A stretch of 33,326 nt of DNA, taken from the NCBI GenBank assembly GCA_016098155.1, contig JAAAJB010000393.1, positions 1 to 33,326 on the forward strand, in the 5' to 3' direction. The notes under the pieces are model-generated. The model worked only from the letters and a program-made list of their open reading frames with translations. It was not told the origin of the DNA and searched no databases. Position 1 is the stretch's first letter. Each line of letters starts with the position of its first letter. This document shows, piece by piece, positions 11,795 to 19,979 of this stretch. This stretch comes from Actinomortierella ambigua. Lineage: Eukaryota; Mortierellomycota; Mortierellomycetes; Mortierellales; Mortierellaceae. A program made the translations under genes and the position numbers.

Positions 11795-14028
11795 GTAGCG
11801 GGCGCAGACAACTGAAGCTGCTCACGGTCAACCTTTCCCACCCCCACCCCCCGCACCCTCTCCACTCCACTTCCATCGCCCGTTAGACTACCTTGACCAA
11901 AACGTGAACATGTATAGCAAAATCCTTGATGAATTGGTAGATAGACCACTTGCACCACATTTGACTTCATACAAACACACATATATTGTACAGTATTTCA
12001 AGAACGCAGAACACAAAAAAAGACAGCAATCCTCTGTCACGCAACACAATTAGCTGTGTATACATTATTGTTTCTCTAATGTTTCTTCAATGGTACATGA
12101 ATCTTGAAAAGGTTTCCCTTACATTTCGATCGAGGTCTGATCGCTCAAATATCTGGCCAACGGGCTGAACCTTAAGCAATCATTTGTCAGAAGAAACACT
12201 CGGTACACTTCTAAAAAAAAAGAGAGTTTGTCTGAAAATACCCTGATCAAAGGGACACCCAAAAAAACAAAAGGGCAAAAAGACTTCCAACCAAGCTACG
12301 AAGCACGCTCAGCTTTACGCCAAATGCCCGAGAAGACTGCAGATAGAGATTCCCGCGCCAATTCTACCAGGAGCAAGAAAAAAAAATAGAGAGAAAGAGC
12401 CTGAGAGCGGCAAGATAGGACAAGGTGGGCGATGGTCGGAGAAATCGGGTGCGCGGGAAGAGGGTTCCCTTAAAACACGTGAGCGTCGTCGCGAATGCTC
12501 TCTCCTCCCCCCCCCAGTCCCCCTACTTGCATATCCCACGAACCCACACAGGGGCTTAAAGTACATTCTCTTTACACGTTTCTACGCATGTTGATACCCT
12601 TCATTTATTGGGTAAGCGCCAACCCCGAACACTCTTGCTCAAAATTATTTTTATAATTTTTTATCCACCCCTAAATTTCCATTTGCCTCTGTTTTCATAC
12701 CCGTCTCAGGTTCTAAGGTATCAAGGGGTCCCTCTTATACGTATTTTACACTCTCCTCCTTCCACCTTCTTCCATTGCCCTATTCTTTCCGCGAACAGTT
12801 TTTCAACACCGCAAAATTTTGTTCAAAGACAGCTCAGAGACATAACCCGGCATTTGTCATAGATATTCATCAAGCGAAAAGAACAAGATGGCGCGGGGGA
12901 TGAAACGAGTGCGTAGTACGTACAACATGCCTGCATATGTAACATGCAGCAGGATCAATTTGCAGGGGCGTGTACTTCCCTATACCCTCTTCTGGAACGC
13001 CGCTTGATCGAGTCCATTCCATGGTCTAGTCCTCTTTCAGGAGTCCAGCAGGACCTCAATAGAGAATTTTTTTTTGAACCTCAGATATCTTGTTAGGCTT
13101 TGTTACACAGCAGGACGGCGCGTTTCCTATTTCACTGAACGTTGAGAATGATCTCTTGCAGGGTCTACTCTCTTTCCATCTATCAAACTCTCAGTCTTTC
13201 ATACCGTTTTTGGGGATAATCGACACTCTCTACTTGTGGTGGATTGTAGACCCCCTAAATATGTCAAATGATACCCCCTCCTCCTGATAGGCGTCAAAGA
13301 ACAGGATATTAGCAACGACGCACTGAGCTCCTTTCTTCAGCTTTCAAGCTGTAGTACGTCACAGAACACCTGCGTCGAAGCATTCTCTGAACCTTTTCGG
13401 GAGCTCACACCTGTCTTCTTCTACCTTCTCTTATTGCAAAGTCGATCATGATGGAAGTGAAGCAACACCTCGTCCGACTAGCAATTTGTTTTCCCTGCCA
13501 GCGCCGTTGGTGTGTATGGTTTGCTTTGTTTTATAGTAGGCTGGAAAGCACTGCAACGGTCTTTGGTAGTGCAACTCAAGTGTGGGTCGCTTGTGAAGAA
13601 ATAAATAAAAAAAAAAGGCGGCGTGCTCCATTTTTGGGTGGTTTATCAAACAACACGCCGATAATCCAAGCACCGGAATGGGTTAGGCAGTTGGACAGAT
13701 CGGATGAACTCCAATAGCCCTCTTTGCCATTTAAATACGATTGTTAGTCCATGAACCTCAGTCTCTAGTTCCTTTTTTTTTTCGTCGACTCCCACCCTCG
13801 TCCCCCCCAATGTAAGTCTCCTCTCTTCCTTGTTGGCCTTTCCCTTTCGCTTTACTCACCTCTCTTGGACATTCACAAAACTCAAAGTGGACCGTTGATT
13901 CGACTCTAACGCGCATCCCTGTCATCTTCTCTATGATCTCTTTCCGTCCCCCTCCCTCCCCTTCTCTTCTCTTCTCCTTCACACACACCCCCTTCCACCT
14001 ATTCTTCTAGACCTCCATTCTCCAAACC
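11795..14028. other. 2.2 kb intergenic region, no gene seen
   Basis: Mixed composition with A-rich patches (12209-12280) and, from about 13770 to 14020, a pyrimidine-rich block leading to the start of the next gene. Short ATG frames at 13448-13717 and 13090-13287 have no domain signature and no plausible splice partners. I call nothing here. Confidence 0.55.
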
Positions 14029-14373
14029 ATGCACAAGCACATTACACTCCTCTTTCTGCTGGGACTCTGCTCGACGGCCTTCGCGGTCAAGTGTGTGACG
14101 GTGACGAACAACGCGGGCAACCAGTCGAAGAAGCTGTGCGTGGTCGATCAAGATCGCCAGTGTTTCTGTCTGTCGAAAACGCAGACGAACACGATCAAGG
14201 GCGTCAATGGCGGCGACATCAAGTTGTTCTGGAGCAACGACTGCAAGGGCAACTACAAGGCCATTGGCCCCAACGAGCAAATCAGCGGCGCGCAGTGGGT
14301 GAACAGTGTCTCGCTCGGTGCCTCGGGTAGTTCGTACTATGATGGCTTCTGCCCGAACTGGTACACCGCCTAA
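14029..14373 (+). CDS. small secreted six-cysteine protein, 114 aa
   Basis: A single-exon gene with a clear signal peptide: MHKH, a hydrophobic core LLFLLGLCSTA, and likely cleavage after AFA at residue 19. The mature chain of about 95 residues has six cysteines (one right after cleavage, one at KKLC, a CFC pair, NDC and GFC), enough for three disulfides. The pattern FWSNDCKGNYKAI followed by WVNSVSLG recalls one Greek-key unit of beta/gamma-crystallin or inhibitor I36-like proteins, which is a weak resemblance only. Codons are strongly biased to C/G-ending forms, suggesting good expression. A pyrimidine-rich leader precedes the ATG and a GA microsatellite starts right after the stop. Role unknown; extracellular or cell-wall function is inferred only from secretion. 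Confidence 0.82.
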   Translation: MHKHITLLFLLGLCSTAFAVKCVTVTNNAGNQSKKLCVVDQDRQCFCLSKTQTNTIKGVNGGDIKLFWSNDCKGNYKAIGPNEQISGAQWVNSVSLGASGSSYYDGFCPNWYTA

Positions 14374-14374
14374 G

Positions 14375-14391
14375 AGAGAGAGAGAGAGAGA
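14375..14391. repeat. GA microsatellite right after a stop codon
   Basis: A short GA/AG run begins immediately behind the TAA at 14371-14373, in the presumed 3' untranslated region of the small secreted protein gene. Confidence 0.85.
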
Positions 14392-15401
14392 ATGTTCACA
14401 ATTAATTAAAAGTTCTTCCCGAGCAAAAAAAAATGGTAGGAGGAGGCAAAGGTAGAAGCACGTAACCTGATAAAAAATTATACAAGTCGATCATCTGCGC
14501 ATTGTTTTGAGGTCACTCGTACAAAATGGGAGAGGGGGAGGGGAGGGCAGGAAAGTGTGCTGCAGTGCCGCAGCCGTGGTTAGACACTAGCGCGAAAATA
14601 CAAAATGAGACACAGAGACTCAACTAGCAGTAGACATCGGATTTTTGTAGGTACTACTACAATCTGCAGAAGAGAATGGTTCGACATTGGTCATCTTCAA
14701 GCTTCTAACCCGTTAGTGCGTTCAACATCGCTATTTCGGTTTAAATCGTCGTCCGCCACCTCGGCACATCTCCTGTTTCTCTGCTTTGATAAGTAAAACA
14801 AGTATGATGTATTACTTGAAGTGCCCCAAGAAACACGGAAGAGCCAGATCGAGCAAGTCTTGCGCATATCTGAGAGGCATCGCGAATAGTGTTGTTTTGT
14901 CGGTGTGATTTTTTCCCTCCCTTGTTGGCCATGTGTATATACATTTTTATTTTTATGGACATCAAGAGATTCTTTTCAATTCTTTGGCGCGCACCCCGTT
15001 CGCGATTCACAAGACGCGGGTTGACTATATGTATTGCAAGGGCAGAGGGCGTTGGATTGCAGATCGATGCGTGCATGGCGCAGCCATGATTTAAGCCATG
15101 GTTGCCTATTCCTTGTGAGAATCCCTGTTATACACGCGACAAGAAGAGTTAAAAAAAAAGAGATGCGAATGCCCATGGATATATGGATATATTATAAGAA
15201 TTTTTTGCGAAAAAAAGTGTCGCAAGACGAGTCAAATCGTAGTTTGATTGACGCGACCGCAACTGAAGCAATTTTTTTTTGGAAAAGAAAAAATAAAATA
15301 AAGAACGAGCAAAAAAAAGAAGACTCAACCCCGCTATTTCATGCTATTGAAGCTATATTGCCCGATACAGGTGTGGGCTATTGCGGATGCTCTCATAGTC
15401 C
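14392..15401. other. intergenic region, no gene seen
   Basis: AT-rich with many short A runs (15150-15320). Open frames such as 15034-15522 cross the tRNA gene and are not credible. The A8 run at 15311-15318 reads as T8 on the minus strand and is the first candidate RNA polymerase III terminator downstream of the tRNA. Confidence 0.5.
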
Positions 15402-15472
15402 TGCGTGGACCGGGAATCGAACCCGGGTCTACCGCGTGGCAGGCGGTAATTATACCACTAAACCATCCACGC
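15402..15472 (-). tRNA. tRNA-Gly (GCC anticodon)
   Basis: On the minus strand a full cloverleaf of 71 nt is visible. The acceptor stem GCGTGGA pairs with TCCACGC, the anticodon stem ACCGC pairs with GCGGT around the loop CTGCCAC, and the T arm CCGGG/CCCGG encloses TTCGATT. The anticodon GCC is at plus-strand 15438-15440. The internal promoter is intact: A box TGGTTTAGTGG and B box GGTTCGATTCC. There is no intron and CCA is not encoded. The first T-run on the transcribed strand is about 83 nt past the 3' end (15311-15318), an unusually long trailer. Confidence 0.97.
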
Positions 15473-15811
15473 TTGCTGCTTGTAAACTGAGATTCTGGAG
15501 AAGCTTTGAAGGTTTGTGTTAACAAATACGATTGAGGAATTCCTCAACGTTATATTAGCGGGATTTAAAGACTTAGCGTTACATCCGGTCACAATGCCTT
15601 TGGCCCCCCCTTGCAGTCCAAAAAAGGATATTGGAGAGAAGAGAGTACTGGAGCTTCGTTTTAAATTACATCCACTATTGCGGGGTGCCTTCCTTCACTA
15701 TTCTACCCCGCCACCTCTGACCACGACGTCAAGAAGGAAGACAGCCCAGCAACGGCAGGTGGAAGTTAAAAGAAGCTCATTCTAAGAAGGCACTCACAGG
15801 AAAAAGTCTTT
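15473..15811. other. short intergenic stretch between tRNA-Gly and TMEM18
   Basis: No gene is seen. It holds the 5' flank of the minus-strand tRNA and the 3' flank of the minus-strand TMEM18 gene, which ends at 15812. Confidence 0.6.
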
Positions 15812-16809
15812 TTATTTTGTCTTTCTCCGCTTTTTGGCTGCATTTACGGCAACTTGTGTCCTTTTTACTTTGATTAAGAGGCGGATCGTGTTTGTCAAAA
15901 GCAAGAGCTAATTAAAAAAATTGTAAAGTGGAGGAGTATATTAGACGAGAGAGGGCCAGCCATTTTTATCAATAGGGTAAAAGAAACCAACAGAGTAGAA
16001 ACGTACCGCGGCAAGAACGCCATTGAGCAGTAGCGGCGTGGCCCAAATCGTCGTTAAGAAGACACCGTGCTTATCAAAGTAGTTGTCGTCTGAAAAGTTC
16101 TGCCAATGTTCATGACCCAGACGGTTAAGTGGCTCCAATAACGCGGCGAGCGCAACTAGCATGAAGGAAAGAGGAGGGGTGCAGGATTTAGCCTAGGAAA
16201 CGGACAAAGGTGTTTCTGCAAAATTTTGTGTTCTAAAATGCCGTGATGAAATGCACCACTTACTCGTTCCCATAAGAAGTCCCTGCAAAGCAGAGGGCTT
16301 TTTACGTGAGAGGATGATGGCGACAAAGAGGGATGCATGCAATGCAAAGACGACTTGGATCCACCATTGACGCCAGTTCACCTGCAGGAACAAAAAAAAA
16401 AGAAAAAACTTTCAGCGTTAACGTAGGACTTTTTTTTTCATAAATCGGCCCAACTATAAGAGTCCACGGTTGCAGGGTGACTGACTGCGTTGATAAAGTC
16501 GCCGGTCATGGACTTGAAATCGATCCAGGAAGCCTGAAGTTGCTCGAGAGCGGTTTGTGGTTCATGGCCTGTCTGTAGACCTTCCCAGTATTTTTTAAAG
16601 GTCTCGAGGCCAGCAAAATGCTTTGCGTCGGTCGCGTGAGCTGTTGGGTTTGTGACAACAGAGGGATCCGGGACCCCACCCTCGTTTTTCGCCTGCTGAG
16701 TCTCAAACAACTGGTCAAAGTAGGTCGATGAGAAAGGATGCGTGAAATGGTAAATGGTGGCCCAAAAGTCGGACCAGAATGGCGATGCCGTGTCGCTGTT
16801 GTCTTGCAT
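15812..16809 (-). CDS. TMEM18: TMEM18 family nuclear-envelope protein, 228 aa
   Basis: Four minus-strand exons: 16809-16486, 16381-16264, 16155-16007 and 15907-15812. Phases agree (0, 1, 0) and give 229 codons. The family core is plain: WRQWWIQVVFALHASLFV (about 111-128), ALLEPLNRLGHEHWQNFS, then FDKHGVFLTTIWATPLLLNG, matching the TMEM18 pattern of a Tyr/Phe-Phe-Asp stretch before the third membrane segment. The last exon adds another hydrophobic stretch and a basic tail ending KKRRKTK, like the C-terminal nuclear signal of animal TMEM18. The first intron uses the weak donor GTCAGT (16485); I chose it because it joins DFINA to VNWRQWW as in homologues. The N-terminal extension of about 105 residues is longer than in animals. 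Molecular function is poorly known; inner nuclear membrane location is family knowledge. Confidence 0.9.
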
Positions 16810-17072
16810 AGCTCGTATTGATTCTCGGGGTTGTGATGGTCTAGCTGTTTTTATGGAGGGGAGGGCCGAGGGTAATGAAGGTGTGAGCGATGCTGCCTTT
16901 TTTTGTGTTGCATTCTTTCTTCTTTTCAGTTCTGGGGGGGGGGGTGACGTGACACAGTTTCTTCAGTTTCTTCAGTTTCTTCGCACCTCCTGGAAAGTAC
17001 TTATTGTCCTCCGCAACACATCATTTTGTGTTTTCCTCATTCTCCTCTTTCCCTTCACATTCCTCCACAGCC
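16810..17072. promoter_or_regulatory. 263-bp divergent promoter region, TMEM18 / dipeptidase
   Basis: The start codons of the minus-strand TMEM18 gene and the plus-strand dipeptidase gene are 263 bp apart, so promoters must lie here or overlap. It contains an 11-G run at 16934-16944 directly followed by TGACGTGA (16945-16952, resembling a CRE/ATF bZIP site), then three perfect 9-bp repeats. Binding is inference. Confidence 0.55.
16955..16981. repeat. three perfect 9-bp tandem copies
   Basis: The unit CAGTTTCTT occurs three times without a mismatch, about 90 bp before the dipeptidase start codon, inside the divergent promoter. Confidence 0.9.
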
Positions 17073-19197
17073 ATGGACGCCACTACCATCGAGAAAGTCA
17101 ACCAGTTCTTTGCTCAGGTCGACAAGGACCAGAACGCCTACGTTGAGCGCCTTCGCGAGGCCGTTGCTATTGCGAGGTATGTACCTATCGGCCTTCCCTC
17201 CGAATATACTTTTTGTTATTATTTCCACGGCCTCCTTACCCGTGGGAAACGCTTCCAGCCAATTGAGCAACGGCAGCAGATTCTCGTGTTCATGGTGAAC
17301 ACAGTTTTGCTGCTGCGGATGGTGGTTGGTGGTGAGTGATCGGCTAGATAGATAGTCGTTCCTCCTCCATCTCGGGATCATCGTCCGACTCCCCACTTGT
17401 GCCGTCCCTGCCACCTCCGAGGGCACCTTTTTTTTTTTTTTTTGGTCCAGCAAGCGTATCTGACAACTTTGTTCTTTTCTCCGCTCCATCTATAGTGTCT
17501 CGTCCGATGTCGCCATGCGTCCCAAGGTCTTCCAAATGGGCCAATGGCTCCAGAACGAGCTCAAGCGCTTGAACGTTGAGTATGTCGTCTTTTTTTTTTG
17601 TGTTCTTCTCAGGAACGGTCTTTACACTTTCAAAACAAAGAAGCGCAGACAAGGTTAACAAAATGAACCCACAACAAACTCGTACAAAACAGGTTCGAAA
17701 TCCGCGACCCCGGCACTCATGTCATGGACGGCGTCACTCTCCAGCTGCCTCCCATCATTTTGGGTGCCTATGGCCGTGATCCCGCCAAGAAGACCATTCT
17801 TGTCTATGGTCACTACGATGTCCAGCCCGCTCTCAAGGAGGATGGTTGGGCTACCGAGCCCTTCCAGCTCGTTGAGAACGAGAAGGGTGAGCTGGTCGGC
17901 CGTGGTTCGACTGACGACAAGGGCCCCATTCTTGGCTGGCTGAACGCCATCGAGGCTCACCAGAAGCTCGGCCTCGAGTTCCCTGTGAACCTGTGCATGT
18001 GTTTTGAGGGTAACGTGGGAAATCTCTGAGCACAGCTTGGAATGACGAGAAATTGCAAAACCTTAAGAGTTCATGGCGTAAAGGACAACGAGGGCGTAAG
18101 TTGTACTGATGTTTATTTTTTTTTGGTATGTTTTTTATTTCTCTGTTCTACAGGTATGGAGGAGAACGGTTCCGAGGGTCTTGACGATGTTATTATCGAT
18201 GAGGCTAAGAAGTGGTTCAAGGTAGGCAGCCATGATTCCTGTTACTACGGAACGAGACAAGTAAAGATACTACATGAGCAAATATGACTAACCTTTTTTT
18301 TTTTTTTTTCGCCTTTCTGGGACATAGGATGTTGATGCTGTCTGCATTTCGGACAACTACTGGCTCGGTGACAACAAGCCCTGCATTACCTATGGTCTGC
18401 GCGGTATCTCGTACTATAAGGTCGCCATTAAGGGCCCTGGCCGCGATCTGCACTCTGGCGTCTTTGGCGGTACTGTCCACGAGCCCATGACCGATCTTGC
18501 TTACATCTTCTCCAAGCTGGTCACTCCCCACGGTCAGATCCTCATTCCTGGTATTATGGACGACGTCGCACCTCTTACCGCGGCCGAGGAGGCTGTCTAC
18601 CCTCCTCTGGACTTCAACTTGAGCACGCTGCACGCTGCCATTGATGCCAAGAACACCATCCACGACAGCCACATTGATGCCTTGAAGGGCCGCTGGCGCT
18701 ACCCCTCGTTGTCGCTGCACGGTATCGAGGGCGCCTTCTCCGCTGCTGGTGCCAAGACGGTCATCCCTGCCAAGGTCATTGGCAAGTTCTCGATCCGCTC
18801 TGTGCCCAACATGGTCCCCGAGAAGATTGACGCATGCGTGACCAAGTACATCAACGAGGAGTTTGCCAAGCTCGGCTCGAAGAACACGATTGAGGTCGAG
18901 TGCCTGCACGCCGGCAAGCCTTGGGTGGCCAACTTTGAGCACCCCAACTATGTGGCGGCTGCCCGTGCTGTGGAGCGCGTCTTTGGCGTCAAGCCCGATC
19001 TGACCCGTGAGGGAGGCTCGATCCCTGTCACGCTCACCTTCCAGGATGCCCTCCAGAAGAACGTCCTGTTGCTGCCTATGGGCCGCTCGTCGGATGGTGC
19101 CCACTCGATCAACGAGAAGCTGGACCGTTCCAACTACATTGAGGGTACCAAGCTGCTGGGCGGGTACCTGTGGGAGCTGTCCAAGATGGACTTTTAA
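17073..19197 (+). CDS. DUG1: cytosolic M20 metallodipeptidase, Cys-Gly dipeptidase, 480 aa
   Basis: Hydrolyses Cys-Gly and other dipeptides in the cytosol, a step of glutathione breakdown; orthologue of yeast Dug1 and animal CNDP2. Exons 17073-17176, 17496-17579, 17693-18009, 18154-18221 and 18328-19197 join in phase (2, 2, 1, 0) to 481 codons, the family's usual length. Di-metal and catalytic residues are all present: YGHYDVQP (His103, Asp105), STDDKG (Asp137), GMEENGSEG (general base Glu171, then Glu172), SDNYW (Asp200) and SDGAHS (His450). RDLHSG (His233) is the residue contributed across the dimer. The lid domain follows about 215-330. The start is the first ATG, in a CCATGG context. Codons favour C/G endings, as in highly expressed genes. 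It is divergent from TMEM18. A possible poly(A) signal AATAAA lies 140 bp after the stop. Confidence 0.96.
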
Positions 19198-19979
19198 AAA
19201 AAAGTCCCGTTTCGTCTCTCAATCTCTCAATCTCTCTTAGTTGCGGCTTAAATATTGTTTATGCTGCGTGTACGTACAATCCATCCCTACCCCATCCCTA
19301 CCCCATCCCCCCACACCATTTCTTCTAGTTGAGAAGAATAAAATAGTATTGGCATATCTAACGGTGAGGTACTCGTTTAGGTCAATTAGGCCTTTATACG
19401 GAGTGTGGCAGTGTTGGCAGAGTGAAGTCGACGGATAAAGTGTATTGTCAGGGTGGTGGTGAATGGTAAAAGCCCAGAGAGTCGTGAATGGGTCGGTCGG
19501 TTCTCGATCGATTATCCGAAGGACCCTTGCCTTGCAGTGCAGTCGAAAGAGTCGACAACTCTTTTCACCTTGGAGACTGGGGGATGGGTGGCCCACCCAT
19601 GTCACGTGGACTAGGATGGGTTAGGCTCACTCGACCCTCGCTCACTTCTTCTTTCCTGCCTGGCTCGGGCTTTATGCCATTCATGTACTTTTACACCTTC
19701 TTTACACTCTTTCCCGCATCGCTTCATCAGCATCGCGCATGATGAGAGGGTAGTCAACCATCACAGTACTTTCCCCTGCTACTTTCTACATCCTTTCTCT
19801 TTCTCTTTCTTCTTCTTTTCTCTACACGTTGCATCCTCATTCTCTTTGTTCCGTTCACACTCCGCCCCTCCCTCTTTCACTTTCTCCCTCTCCCTCTCCC
19901 CTCCCCCTGTTTTCTGGGTCGTGTACCCCACCCACTACCTCACCCTCACCTTTCTCCTCTCGTCTAGCCGAGTCGCACC
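19198..19979. other. intergenic region and 5' flank of the pseudokinase gene
   Basis: The first 200 bp are the 3' flank of the dipeptidase, with AATAAA at 19337-19342. From about 19760 the plus strand turns strongly pyrimidine-rich (CTCTTTCTC, CCCTCTCC) up to the start codon at 19980. No other gene is seen. Confidence 0.6.

Noticed and set aside
14679..14700. GGTTCGACATT resembling a tRNA B box
   Set aside because: The last bases do not fit the B box consensus and no cloverleaf surrounds it.
15034..15522. 162-residue open frame over the tRNA
   Set aside because: It runs across a complete tRNA-Gly gene on the other strand and A-rich sequence.
16441..16485. Extension of TMEM18 exon 1 to the donor at 16467 (GTGGAC) or 16454 (GTTGGG)
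   Set aside because: These donors are poorer and insert residues between DFINA and VNWRQWW, breaking the family core; the 16485 donor joins them exactly.
18217..19104. 295-residue open frame on the minus strand
   Set aside because: It lies antisense to exon 5 of the dipeptidase, which has a complete M20 active site; the frame is a by-product of biased codon use.
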